Shown here: positions 25,919 through 34,615 of the stretch, piece after piece
Numbering within the stretch: the first letter of the stretch is position 1
How the letters are laid out: every line of letters starts with the position of its first letter
NCBI GenBank assembly: GCA_019187195.1
Contig: JABAQT010000019.1
Span: forward strand, 107,954 to 171,953
Direction of reading: 5' to 3'
Source of the DNA: Bryobacteraceae bacterium
GTDB taxonomy: Bacteria; Acidobacteriota; Terriglobia; Bryobacterales; Bryobacteraceae
Length of the DNA stretch: 64,000 bases
Notes under the pieces: model-generated
The model's input: the letters and a program-made list of their open reading frames with translations, nothing else
Database searches by the model: none
Told to the model about the DNA's origin: nothing
Translations under genes and position numbers: made by a program

Positions 25919-25933
25919 CGGGCCTCCAGCCAA

Positions 25934-25939
25934 AGTATA
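25934..25939 (-). promoter_or_regulatory. -10 element candidate for the SPFH/polyamine operon
   Basis: TATACT on the minus strand (25939-25934) lies 15 nt before the ATG at 25918, with GGAGG in between. No good -35 hexamer is visible at 16-18 bp, so the promoter may need an activator. This is the only gap before the eight-gene run. Confidence 0.35.
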
Positions 25940-25989
25940 CGCCAACAAGCCGTCTCTTGTTCCCGGAATCGGCGGCCGCGCGGGCGGGT

Positions 25990-25995
25990 TAGCAT
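25990..25995 (+). promoter_or_regulatory. -10-like hexamer 6 nt before the S66 peptidase start
   Basis: TAGCAT, then 6 nt, then the ATG at 26002. No Shine-Dalgarno sequence is visible. The spacing would put transcription start at or next to the start codon, as in leaderless genes. Confidence 0.35.
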
Positions 25996-26001
25996 GGTTG
26001 C

Positions 26002-27027
26002 ATGACCCGCCGCCGCTACCTGTCCACCGCGATTGCCGCCTCCGCCGCGCTGCCCGCCGCGCAGGCCGATGGCCTCGTCCGGCCCAAGGCTTTGAAGCCT
26101 GGGGACACGGTGGGCCTCATCACCCCGTCCACCTATGTGTCGGACCCGGACCGGATAGCGCTGGCCGAACGGACGGTGCGCTATTTCGGGTTGATTCCGA
26201 AGTTCGGGAAGAACGTGAAGCAGAGGGAAGGATATCTGGGTGGATCGGTCGAAGACAGGTTGGCGGATTTGCACGCCATGTTCCGGGACCCGGAAGTGAA
26301 GGCAGTGTTTTGCATCCGCGGAGGCTACGGATCGGCGCAACTGCTGGACGGGATCGACTATGAGTTGATCGCCGCCAATCCTAAGATTTTCCTTGGCTAC
26401 AGCGACATCACGGCGATGCACCTGGCCATCCGGCGGCGCGTGGGAATGGTGACATTTCACGGACCGGTCGTGCTGTCGCGCTTTACCGGATACACGCGGG
26501 AACATTTCAGGAAAGCGCTGTTTGAAACAAAACCGCTTGGAGTATTGGGAAACCCTCCGGGCGAGGACGCGCTGCGGCCCGGGCATACGACACGCACCAT
26601 CCGGCCGGGGCGCGCGCGTGGACGGCTGACGGGCGGGAACCTGACGCTCATCAGCACGACCCTGGGAACGCCGTATGAAATCGACACGAAGGGCCGGATC
26701 CTCTTTCTGGAGGATGTGGACGAGCAGCCCTACAGCATTGATCGCATGCTCACTCAGTTGCGGCTGGCGGGGAAACTGGACGCGGCGGCGGGGATCGTGT
26801 TCGGGGAGTGCGCCGATTGCCGGCCGCGCGATTACAAGCCGTCGTTTGAATCGAACTTTTCGCTGGGCGAGATTCTGGACCGGATCCTCGGAAAGTTGAA
26901 GACGCCGGTGTTTTCGGGGCTGACGGTGGGGCATACGGATGATCAATTGACCTTGCCACTGGGGGTGATGACGACGCTCGACGCGGACCGGGGCGAGCTG
27001 GTGATCGAGGAGGCGGCGGCGGTTTAA
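26002..27027 (+). CDS. S66 family muramoyltetrapeptide (LD-) carboxypeptidase, Tat-type signal
   Basis: 341 residues. N-terminal TRRRYLSTAIAASAALPAAQA looks like a twin-arginine signal, so it would act in the periplasm on L,D bonds of murein peptides (family activity known for E. coli LdcA, which is cytoplasmic). The S66 triad is present: nucleophile Ser111 in IRGGYGSAQLL, Glu in FLEDVDEQPYSID and His in GLTVGHTDDQ. YSDITAMH is another family signature. It is transcribed away from the SPFH operon from an 83-bp divergent gap. A closely related peptide hydrolase function is possible. Confidence 0.88.
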   Translation: MTRRRYLSTAIAASAALPAAQADGLVRPKALKPGDTVGLITPSTYVSDPDRIALAERTVRYFGLIPKFGKNVKQREGYLGGSVEDRLADLHAMFRDPEVKAVFCIRGGYGSAQLLDGIDYELIAANPKIFLGYSDITAMHLAIRRRVGMVTFHGPVVLSRFTGYTREHFRKALFETKPLGVLGNPPGEDALRPGHTTRTIRPGRARGRLTGGNLTLISTTLGTPYEIDTKGRILFLEDVDEQPYSIDRMLTQLRLAGKLDAAAGIVFGECADCRPRDYKPSFESNFSLGEILDRILGKLKTPVFSGLTVGHTDDQLTLPLGVMTTLDADRGELVIEEAAAV

Positions 27028-27040
27028 GGAAGCAAGCTCG

Positions 27041-29101
27041 CTATTGCGAAGTAACGAAGACCCGGGCGGAAGCGCTTTTCCCACCCGACTCGAGCTCGAT
27101 AAGGGCGGAATCGCCATGCAGTTCTCCAGGGAGCCGGGCGTTGACCTGGGTCACCGCATGGAGAAGCCCCGGTGATGTCCCCGCATAGAGCACCTCAGCT
27201 GAGCGGTAGTTGATCCTGACGGCACAGCAGGCGGTGTTCCGGGCTTCCGTGGCGGGCTGTCCGGCATCGGCGTCCATCCATCCCGTTCCGGTTGCCCAGA
27301 AAGCGATCACGGACCCGGGCTTCGCCGGGTTGCCGCGCGAGTTGATGGTTCCGTCTTCGTTCAGGGCGGCGGCATGGGAGCCTTCAATGAGAAAGATCCG
27401 TGGGCGGGTGGGAACGACCCTGGCCGGAAAATCGGGAAGCATCGCGCCGCCGGAAGTGATACGCAGCGCGGCGCTGGTCTGGTTGGCGACGCCGAACGGA
27501 ACCGCCACTTCAATCTCGTTGCGGGCCGCCGCGACCACGAAGGCGGGAAAATCGCCGATAGTCACGCCGGGTGATGGACCGATGCCCGGTCCCTGGATCA
27601 CGATCAACTCGCCAGGCGCCAGATACGATGTACCGGCCCCGCCAGCGGCCGGACGGAGAGCGAAGACGCGTGGCATGGGCGGGCGGAACGGATCGATGGC
27701 CGACACAGAGCCAATCCCGCCCGCCACATGGAGCAAGCCGTCCGGATCAGAGGAGATGGACAGCGCCACGGTCCCATCGGGGAATCGGGCCGAATACTGT
27801 AGACCCGATCCGTCCGCTCTCAGGCCCGTAATGAACTCGCCGCCTTCCGACCAGCCGTCAGGGTTGGGGAAGTCCGGCGAGACGGTCGTTCCCGCGACCC
27901 ACACACCGCCGTCCATGTCAACGGAGAGGCCGGTGATGCCCTCCGAGGCCCCTCCGCCGAGAAAGGTGGCCCACACCATGCCGGAGCCATCGGATCGCAG
28001 CCGGCCAACGAATCCGTCGGTTTGTGGCGGGTAGTCCGGAGCCGGTACGGATGATTTGGAATACGCCGGTTGGTAGGCGCCGGCGGTTGCGGGGAAGTTC
28101 GAATCGTTGGTCTTGCCGGCGATGAGCACATCACCGGAGCGGTCCACGGCGATCGCGGTGAGGGTGTTGGCCGGCTCCTCGAACGGCGCGATGGTAAAGC
28201 TTCGCGTCCCAAGATAGGTCAGGTAGATGAGGCCGCCGCCGTCGGCTTTGAACTTCGCGACGAACGCTCCGATTCCCTTTGGGCCCAGCGCGCCGGCCGT
28301 GGTGGGGATGTTGGTGGTGTTCGTGTTGCCTCCCACCACGATGTTGCCCGCGCCGTCCACGCCGACGGCATTCGCGTTCGCCCATCGGGGCAGAGTCAGG
28401 CAACTGCTCCCCGTGAGGCAGCCAATCGCATCGCCGCCGATGAGACCGGCGAGGAGAACGCGATCCGCTTCCGGCCGCAACTTGGCAAAGAACGCATAGC
28501 CGCGCTGCCTTCCTCCCGTATACGGACTGACCGCGCGAAGCGATTCCGTCGCCGGAAAATCGGGCGCGTCCGTCGATCCCGCGAGAAAGATGTTGCCGGT
28601 CGCGTCAAGATGGACCGCATTCACTGAACTGCCGCCTCCGGCCCCTCCGAAATAGGTGGATGTGAGCACCTGGCTGCCATCCGGCTTGAGCTTTACCAGG
28701 AAGCCCGTGCGGCCCGAGGTGGATGGATTGGCCTGGACGGGGTTCTTCAGCGGGAAGTCCGGTGAAGAGGTCTCCCCCGCTATATAGATGTTCCCCCTGG
28801 AGTCGGCCGTCAGATCATGCACGATATCGGCGCCGCCCCCGAGACGGACCGTGAATACGGTGTTTCCCGCCTCATCCAATTTGCTGACGAAGAAACGCGA
28901 AAAGGTGAAACTGTCCGGCGAAGGACCCGGAACGGGAATGGAGCCCGCTATCAGTGTGTAGCCCGGTTGTGGAGCCGCCACCTTCGCAATGCGGTAGCTC
29001 TGTTCCCCCGAGAGGAAGGCGGTGTATGGAGAGGCAGTTCTCGATCCGGTGGCTTGTATCGCCACTGGCAGAAGCAACAGGGGCGCCAGGCGAACAAACA
29101 T
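27041..29101 (-). CDS. SBBP-repeat beta-propeller secreted protein with Solibacter-type C-terminal domain
   Basis: About 686 residues with a signal peptide (1-20). SBBP-type propeller repeats recur through residues 90-460, each with a D-x-x-GNIY/FIAG(x)T-x-S-x-DFP pattern (for example RGNIYIAGETSSPDFPLKN and TGNIFLAGSTDAPDFPATE). The C-terminal 220 residues (LAPGELIVIQGPGIGP ... ISFWATGTG-like AFWATGTGWMDADAG ... VTQVNARLP) match the domain known as TIGR03437, which is strongly expanded in Solibacter. Role unknown, probably adhesion or cell-surface display. I prefer the ATG at 29101; a GTG lies one codon upstream. TAAGAT lies 7 nt before that ATG. Confidence 0.83.
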   Translation of the reverse strand: MFVRLAPLLLLPVAIQATGSRTASPYTAFLSGEQSYRIAKVAAPQPGYTLIAGSIPVPGPSPDSFTFSRFFVSKLDEAGNTVFTVRLGGGADIVHDLTADSRGNIYIAGETSSPDFPLKNPVQANPSTSGRTGFLVKLKPDGSQVLTSTYFGGAGGGSSVNAVHLDATGNIFLAGSTDAPDFPATESLRAVSPYTGGRQRGYAFFAKLRPEADRVLLAGLIGGDAIGCLTGSSCLTLPRWANANAVGVDGAGNIVVGGNTNTTNIPTTAGALGPKGIGAFVAKFKADGGGLIYLTYLGTRSFTIAPFEEPANTLTAIAVDRSGDVLIAGKTNDSNFPATAGAYQPAYSKSSVPAPDYPPQTDGFVGRLRSDGSGMVWATFLGGGASEGITGLSVDMDGGVWVAGTTVSPDFPNPDGWSEGGEFITGLRADGSGLQYSARFPDGTVALSISSDPDGLLHVAGGIGSVSAIDPFRPPMPRVFALRPAAGGAGTSYLAPGELIVIQGPGIGPSPGVTIGDFPAFVVAAARNEIEVAVPFGVANQTSAALRITSGGAMLPDFPARVVPTRPRIFLIEGSHAAALNEDGTINSRGNPAKPGSVIAFWATGTGWMDADAGQPATEARNTACCAVRINYRSAEVLYAGTSPGLLHAVTQVNARLPGELHGDSALIELESGGKSASARVFVTSQ

Positions 29102-29108
29102 CACCTCA

Positions 29109-29114
29109 ATCTTA
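29109..29114 (-). promoter_or_regulatory. -10-like hexamer 7 nt before the SBBP gene start
   Basis: TAAGAT on the minus strand (29114-29109), 7 nt before the ATG at 29101. The GAGG in between is too close to the start for a normal Shine-Dalgarno spacing. Compatible with leaderless transcription. Confidence 0.3.
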
Positions 29115-29125
29115 TGCCGTCATAT

Positions 29126-29761
29126 TCATCCGCTCAACTGCGTCATCTTGTGCTGAATGGCGAACTTGACCAGGCTTGGGACGTCGTGGAGGTCCAGTTT
29201 GCGCATCAGGCTGGCGCGGTAGGTATCCACCGTCTTGGGACTGAGGCTGAGGCGGGCGGCGATTTCCTTGGCGCGGATACCCTCGACCAGCAGCGAGAAA
29301 ACCTGCTGCTCGCGGCTGCTGAGGTTTTCAATGGGGTGGCAGCGTTCGCCGGGAGCGGACACGAAAAGCCTGGTCAGTTCGATGAGGGGAGAGACGTAGG
29401 CGCCGCCGCGAAGGATCTGCTTGAAGGCATCCTCGATTTGGCGCGCCGGGCCGGACTTGAGAATATATCCGCTCGCCCCGGCACGGAGAGAGTCGAGAAC
29501 CGTCTTGCGGTCCCCGCGCACCGCCATCACGATAACCCTGGTGGTCAACTCATGCTGGCGCGCGCGGCGGAGGATCTCGAACGGATGCAGGCCCGGCAGA
29601 TTGAGATCGAGCAGCAGGAAGCCGGGGTTCATTCGCCGCGCCAGGTTCCACGCCTCGTCCCCATCGCCGCAGCGGGCTAGGACTTCACATAATCCCTCGC
29701 AAAGAGCGCAAATCCCTTCGCAGACCAAAGGGAGTTCATCGGCAACAATGGCTGTGACCAT
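29126..29761 (-). CDS. NarL/FixJ-type response regulator (receiver + LuxR HTH), orphan
   Basis: 211 residues. Receiver domain (1-120): acidic pair D8-E9, phospho-acceptor Asp52 in LLLDLNLPG and Lys102 in ILKSG are present, but the switch Thr/Ser after beta-4 is Ala80 (VIVMAVRG). LuxR-type HTH at about 148-205, with LSSREQQVFSLLVEGIRAKE and LSLSPKTVDTYRASLMRKL. No histidine kinase is nearby. The lost switch residue suggests altered or phosphorylation-independent signalling. It lies between two surface-protein genes, separated by 24 bp from the SBBP start and 60 bp from the Ig gene stop; control of those is possible but unproven. Confidence 0.87.
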   Translation of the reverse strand: MVTAIVADELPLVCEGICALCEGLCEVLARCGDGDEAWNLARRMNPGFLLLDLNLPGLHPFEILRRARQHELTTRVIVMAVRGDRKTVLDSLRAGASGYILKSGPARQIEDAFKQILRGGAYVSPLIELTRLFVSAPGERCHPIENLSSREQQVFSLLVEGIRAKEIAARLSLSPKTVDTYRASLMRKLDLHDVPSLVKFAIQHKMTQLSG

Positions 29762-29821
29762 TTCTGTATAAGACAGTTCCCCGAAGAGGGAAATGTTCTC
29801 AACAGGATTGATGCGGGCGCA

Positions 29822-32800
29822 CTAAAAGGGCGCGGACACGCTGGACGATGTTCCGGCGCTGTTGGTAAGCGTGGCGCTGACGCTGGTCACCGAACCGCCG
29901 GACCCTGAAACATTGAACGGAACAATGATGGTGGCAAGACTGCCGAACTGCCGGGAATCGGTGTTCTGGTACCAGGCGGCCGCGGTTTGCGCGAGATTCA
30001 CCGTAAACTCGGTGCCCTGCACCGTGCCCGTGGTTTGTAACCGGATATTGGCGGACGTCAACTCGCGTCCGGTCGCGTATCCCGTGATGGCGACCTCGAA
30101 GCCCGCGGTGGTACGGTTGACGCGGACGGAGGTGATGACCGGAGCGAGCTTCGGGACTTGCAGGGACTGTGACGGCGCGGGCGTGGGTGTGATGTCCACA
30201 CCGGAGGCTGAAAGGCGAACCGTCACGGTAATGGTCCCGGCGACGGTCCCTGTCTGGAAGCCCGGGGTGGCGGCGTTGAAGATCGCTTTCGTCTCGCCCG
30301 CCGGGATGTTGAAGACCACGCGGCGGCCTCCCGTCGAGAACTGAATGGCCGGGTCATCGGCGTTGACGGCGGAATCGAAGGTGAGAAGGAGTTCGCCGCT
30401 AACCGGGATGGGATAGGGCTGGGAAATGGTGACCGCGGGCTGGAGTTGCTGGCCCGGGCCGGAACTTGCCGAGAGGCCGCTGATGGTGACCGCGGGGGCG
30501 GCCGCCAGCCCCACGCGCAAGGTCACATCCTGGGTGGCGGAGCCGCCGGCGCTATCGGAGACGCGAATCGTGAAGGAGATATCGCCCGATGCGGGCAGGC
30601 GGCCGCTGATGGCGCCACTCTCCGCGTCGATCCGCAATTCCGCCGGAGAGGCGGTGAGAGCCCACTCGTAGGGCGGGGTTCCACCGGTGGCGGTGGGAGT
30701 GAACTGGTAATCGACGCCGGCGGTGGCGGCGGGCAGGGCCGCCGCGCTGGTGATCCGCAGAACGGGAGGATCGATGGGGATGATGATGGCGGCGGAGGCG
30801 GTTTGCGCGGCCGAATCGGAAACTTCGAGCGTGGCGCTAAATCGGCCTGTCGCTGAAGGGGTCCCGCTGATGATTCCGGCGCTGCTGAGAGTGAGTCCGC
30901 CCGGAAGTGCGCCATCGCTCAGACGCCAGTTGTAGGGAGGCGTGCCGCCCGTTGCGTTGAGTGTGAACGTGTAGGGCGTGCCCACCGCACCGGCTGTGAG
31001 AGTTCCCGCCGTCTGGATGACGACGCCGGGGAGAACGTTGATGGTGAAACCCTGCGTTGCCTTCAGAGTGGTGCTGTCGGACACTTCGAGTGTGAAGGCC
31101 TGTGAACCGGCGCTGGCCGGTATCCCGCTAATGATCCCGGTGGAACTGTTGAGCGTGAGGCCGGCGGGGAGGCTGCCTGTCGAGACGCGCCAGGAATAAG
31201 GGGGCGTGCCTCCGGTGGCGGCGAGGGTCTGCGAATATGAGCTTCGCTCGACCGCATCGGGCAGCGACGTAGTGGAGAAGCGGAGCGCGGAGCTTACCAC
31301 CAGCGTGTAGGCTTTGGTGCCGGGCAGCCCTTTGGAATCGGTGACGCGGATGGTGAACTGGAAGGCTCCGGTCTGGGTTGGGGTTCCGGAGAGGACACCC
31401 GTGGGCGGATCCATCACAAGGCCCGGCACCGAGCCCGCGATGCGGAAAGTGTACGGGGCGGCGCCGCCCGTGGCTGTGAAAGTCTGCGAATAGGGTGTGC
31501 CGGTGGCGCCGTTGGGAATAGTTTCTGGTGAGATACGGATGGCCTGCCCCACCGTGAAGGAATAGGCGCGGGAGGCCTGCTGGCCGAGGGCATCGGTCGC
31601 CGTGATGGTGAAGCCGAATGATCCGGCTTGTGTGGGGATGCCGCTGAGCGTTCCGGTGAAGGCGTTCAGCGTGAGGCCCTCGACACCGGTCCCCACTATC
31701 GCCCAGGTGTAAGGTGTGGTTCCACCGGAGGCGGAGAGCGTCTGTTCGTAGTACACGCCGAGCGTCGCTGGTGGCAGGTCCGTGCTGATGCTGAACTGTG
31801 GTTTGATGTTGACGGAGTAGGAACGGGTGAAGGTGGAGTTCAGGGAATCGGTGACGCGGATGGTCAGATTGAAGATGCCCGACTGGGTTGGCGTGCCGGA
31901 TAGCGCCCCGATAACCGGATTGAGGAAGAGGCCGGGCACGCCGGGTCCGATTTGGGACCAGGTGTAAGGCGCGGTCCCGCCGGCGGCGGTGAATCCATCT
32001 TCGTAAGGCAACCCCGCCGTGCCGTCACGCAGGCTGCCGGTGGTGATGTTGAGCGCGTTGTTCGAGTTGAAGACAAATTGCTTCCGCGCCAGCCGGCCGG
32101 TGAAATCGAGGACCTGCACGGTGAAGGGGAACGTGCCCTGTTGCGAGGGGATGCCGCTGAGAATACCGCTTGATGGATCGAGGGCTAGGCCGGGTGGAAG
32201 ACCCTCCGGCGCCGACCACTGATAGGGAGGCGTACCTCCAGCGGCTGTGAAGGCAGTGGTGTAGGCGGTGGCGAGGAAGCCTTGGGGGATGGTTGTGGTG
32301 GTTATCTGAAACGCCGTTACCACCTGGAGAGCCAGTTGGGCCTGCGCGGTCTGGTTGGCGGAATCACGAACGGTGATGGTTAGCGGGTAGACGCCTGGCT
32401 GCGGTGCTGTCCCGGAGAGAACGCCGGCTACGCTGAGCGTCAATCCGGAGGGAAGAGCGCTCGAAGTGCTCCAGGCATAGGGCTCCGTTCCTCCAGTGGC
32501 GGCCAAACCCACCGAATAGTATGTGCCCGCGGTGGCATTCGGCAGCGAGGTTGTGGATATCCGGAAAGACTGCAGGATGGTGAGTGGAATCGTTCGGATG
32601 GCGGTATGCGCCTGCGAATCCGTCACCCGCACCTGGAGATTGTAAGTTCCGGCTTGCGTAGGCGTGCCGGAAAGGATTCCCGTCGGGGAGAGAGACAATC
32701 CGGAAGGACCGCCGCTCAAGAGAGTCCAGGAGAGAGGAGGCACTCCGCCCGCCGCCTGAATGGGTGCGGAGTAGGAAGCGTTCACGACTCCATCCGGCAG

Positions 32801-33457
32801 CGATACCGTCGTGATGGTGAACGCGGGTTGGATGACAACGGTGTAGAGGGCGCTGGCTGTCTGCTGCTGCGCGTCCATCACGGTGACGGTGAAATTGAAA
32901 CTGCCGGCCTGGGTGGGGGTGCCCGTAATGCTGCCGCCGGCGGAGTTGAGGTTCAGGCCGGGAGGGAAGGAACCCGAATGGCTGAAGGTGTAGGGGGCGG
33001 AGCCTCCCGTGACTCCCACGGAAGCGTTATAGGGGATGGCGACGGTTCCGTTGGGAAGTGATTGCGTGATAATGGCCAGCGAGCCCGGGATGAGGTAAAA
33101 AACAACGTTTGACGAGAGGCCGGGGGAAGAGCACCCTGAGGAGTTGGTGGGATTCACCACCTGCACGGGCACAGTCCCGGACTTGCCGAGCGTCAGGCTG
33201 CCGCTAACGCCCGCCTGAAGCTGGTTCGCGGAGAGAAAAACAGGTTCCAGAGGACTGCCGTCGAAGGTAATCATGGCCCCTGAACAGAAGCGCTGGCCGT
33301 TGACAATGAGCAGGAAGGACTGCCCCGCGGGCGCATTGGCCGGACTGGCCGAGAGGGAACTGATCAGGGGCGGCTGCGGGAGGAATTGCCCCATGGCTCC
33401 GAAGAACACTCCCACCATCAACACAATCCAGGTAAGCCATAAGAGGCGTTGTTTCAA
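29822..33457 (-). CDS. Ten-repeat putative-Ig (He_PIG) surface protein, membrane anchored
   Basis: About 1211 residues. I place the start at the TTG at 33457 because GGAGG lies 9 nt before it and 4 bp separate it from the upstream stop; the longer frame to 33565 would overlap the upstream gene by more than 100 bp. An N-terminal hydrophobic helix (LLWLTWIVLMVGVFFGAM) is a signal anchor. An IPT-like domain follows, then ten tandem He_PIG repeats of about 83 residues, each with ATGGTPPYxW and LPxGLTL ... SGTPTQAG ... FTxxVxDS. The 230-residue C-terminal part is a non-repeat beta region seen in Solibacter surface proteins. Likely adhesion or glycan contact. Confidence 0.85.
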   Translation of the reverse strand: MKQRLLWLTWIVLMVGVFFGAMGQFLPQPPLISSLSASPANAPAGQSFLLIVNGQRFCSGAMITFDGSPLEPVFLSANQLQAGVSGSLTLGKSGTVPVQVVNPTNSSGCSSPGLSSNVVFYLIPGSLAIITQSLPNGTVAIPYNASVGVTGGSAPYTFSHSGSFPPGLNLNSAGGSITGTPTQAGSFNFTVTVMDAQQQTASALYTVVIQPAFTITTVSLPDGVVNASYSAPIQAAGGVPPLSWTLLSGGPSGLSLSPTGILSGTPTQAGTYNLQVRVTDSQAHTAIRTIPLTILQSFRISTTSLPNATAGTYYSVGLAATGGTEPYAWSTSSALPSGLTLSVAGVLSGTAPQPGVYPLTITVRDSANQTAQAQLALQVVTAFQITTTTIPQGFLATAYTTAFTAAGGTPPYQWSAPEGLPPGLALDPSSGILSGIPSQQGTFPFTVQVLDFTGRLARKQFVFNSNNALNITTGSLRDGTAGLPYEDGFTAAGGTAPYTWSQIGPGVPGLFLNPVIGALSGTPTQSGIFNLTIRVTDSLNSTFTRSYSVNIKPQFSISTDLPPATLGVYYEQTLSASGGTTPYTWAIVGTGVEGLTLNAFTGTLSGIPTQAGSFGFTITATDALGQQASRAYSFTVGQAIRISPETIPNGATGTPYSQTFTATGGAAPYTFRIAGSVPGLVMDPPTGVLSGTPTQTGAFQFTIRVTDSKGLPGTKAYTLVVSSALRFSTTSLPDAVERSSYSQTLAATGGTPPYSWRVSTGSLPAGLTLNSSTGIISGIPASAGSQAFTLEVSDSTTLKATQGFTINVLPGVVIQTAGTLTAGAVGTPYTFTLNATGGTPPYNWRLSDGALPGGLTLSSAGIISGTPSATGRFSATLEVSDSAAQTASAAIIIPIDPPVLRITSAAALPAATAGVDYQFTPTATGGTPPYEWALTASPAELRIDAESGAISGRLPASGDISFTIRVSDSAGGSATQDVTLRVGLAAAPAVTISGLSASSGPGQQLQPAVTISQPYPIPVSGELLLTFDSAVNADDPAIQFSTGGRRVVFNIPAGETKAIFNAATPGFQTGTVAGTITVTVRLSASGVDITPTPAPSQSLQVPKLAPVITSVRVNRTTAGFEVAITGYATGRELTSANIRLQTTGTVQGTEFTVNLAQTAAAWYQNTDSRQFGSLATIIVPFNVSGSGGSVTSVSATLTNSAGTSSSVSAPF
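30510..33075 (-). repeat. Ten tandem coding repeats of about 250 bp (He_PIG)
   Basis: The stretch encodes ten consecutive units of about 83 codons. Core residues repeat (GGTPPY, LPxGL, SGTPTQAG, DS), while the DNA of each unit has diverged, so this is an old array and not a recent amplification. Boundaries are approximate. Confidence 0.8.
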
Positions 33458-33461
33458 GCGG

Positions 33462-34421
33462 TTAATCCTCCATATCCAGGCCGGAAGCATCGGGCGGCAC
33501 GAAGACCGCGCGGAGCCCGGAATCCTCGACTTCAACGAGCCAGAGCGGCCCGTTGGATACCTCATTCAAGCGGAATATGACCCCGCCCGGCATCCGGGTC
33601 AAGTTGGTGGGGGCGCAGGGGCACTGCACCGTCAGCTTTTCGCCGGACTCGAGATCCAACTTCAATATGTTTTCGGCTTCCGTGTCCACAATCAGGATCC
33701 GCTTGGCATCGAAAGGAGCTACGGCGCCGGCGGCGGGGGATGACCAGACCTGCGTGAGTTCAGTTGCTTCCGATACATTCCTTGCGAGGTATACGCCATC
33801 GGATGCGGAAAGCAGGGCGTCGCGTGAGTTTTCAAAGAACGCCAGCGCTTTCACCCCGAGGTCGAAGGGCAAAGGCCAGCGATTGCCGGCGGAGTCGAAG
33901 ACGAGCGTGGCGGGAAGGGCGGGATAGGTGGCGACGAGGGTGGATCCGCCGTCGTTCAGGGCCAAGGAAGCGGGCATGCCCTCGACGCTCAGGTCGAAGC
34001 TGCCCTGAATAGAGGGGGCGGCGGGCAGACCGGTGAGAAGGATGATTTTCTTCTCTTCACTGTAGGAAAGGGCAGCGGCGTCACCGCTGGGGCTGAGGTC
34101 CACGCGGGTGGCGCCGGGGGCAACATCGGGAAGGGGGAGCGCGGAAGGTTGCGACTCGCGCAGCGAAACCAGCGCCGGATCGCGGCCGTCCCCAAGGAGC
34201 ACCAGCGCATACTCCGCCGTTCCCGGGATGGCCGCCGCCTTGACGGGCGCGCCGAGGTCGAGACTGGCTCCGAGCAGGGAAGACCCGGCAATCCCCAGCA
34301 CCGGCCGGATGGTTTCTTTTTGTGAATCCCACACCCAGCCGAGCATCGGGCCGCGGATCGGCTCCTGCGCGAAGGCGAGGAGCGCCGATAGGACGAAAAT
34401 GGCGGGAGAACGTAAAGCCAT
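33462..34421 (-). CDS. Secreted hypothetical protein, beta-propeller-like
   Basis: 319 residues with a signal peptide (1-18). The sequence is a series of short beta-strand patterns with repeated VDLSPSGDAAALSY, ASLALNDGGSTLVATY and ALAFFENSRDALLSAS motifs, the usual look of a WD40/YVTN-type propeller. No catalytic residues can be named. It lies 4 bp upstream of the Ig-repeat gene and would be co-translated with it, so the two products may form a surface pair. Family not recognised with certainty. Confidence 0.75.
   Translation of the reverse strand: MALRSPAIFVLSALLAFAQEPIRGPMLGWVWDSQKETIRPVLGIAGSSLLGASLDLGAPVKAAAIPGTAEYALVLLGDGRDPALVSLRESQPSALPLPDVAPGATRVDLSPSGDAAALSYSEEKKIILLTGLPAAPSIQGSFDLSVEGMPASLALNDGGSTLVATYPALPATLVFDSAGNRWPLPFDLGVKALAFFENSRDALLSASDGVYLARNVSEATELTQVWSSPAAGAVAPFDAKRILIVDTEAENILKLDLESGEKLTVQCPCAPTNLTRMPGGVIFRLNEVSNGPLWLVEVEDSGLRAVFVPPDASGLDMED
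33467..33471 (-). promoter_or_regulatory. Shine-Dalgarno sequence that decides a TTG start
   Basis: GGAGG on the minus strand, inside the last codons of the upstream gene, 9 nt before the TTG at 33457. It supports the short, non-overlapping start for the Ig-repeat gene. Confidence 0.6.
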
Positions 34422-34501
34422 GGAAGTCCGTTCCCACTCATCCTACCTTAGACGGGGTATGGAAATGAATTTACATCAAGGCCCGGATGGGCGGGCACTT
34501 T

Positions 34502-34528
34502 TTGAAACGCCGGCGGTGTCTATATACT
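34502..34528 (+). promoter_or_regulatory. Promoter candidate for the adaptor/ATPase/glycosyltransferase operon
   Basis: TTGAAA (34502-34507), a 15-bp spacer and TATACT (34523-34528) in the 194-bp divergent gap. The spacer is shorter than the optimal 17 bp. The gap also holds a nine-codon ATG mini-ORF (34564-34593) before the real start. Confidence 0.4.
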
Positions 34529-34615
34529 GAAAGAGTGGACGCTGCCGCCTGAATGGCGGAAACATGAACTTTGCTCTCCTTCGAAGCGTCTGATTCCACT
34601 AGGAGTCCGCTAACG

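Noticed and set aside
25759..27117. 452-codon minus-strand ORF across the S66 gene and SPFH start
   Set aside because: Overlaps two well-supported genes and has no recognisable domain.
34564..34593. Nine-codon mini-ORF (MNFALLRSV) before the adaptor gene, as a possible leader peptide
   Set aside because: No run of regulatory codons, no attenuator hairpin next to it; could occur by chance.
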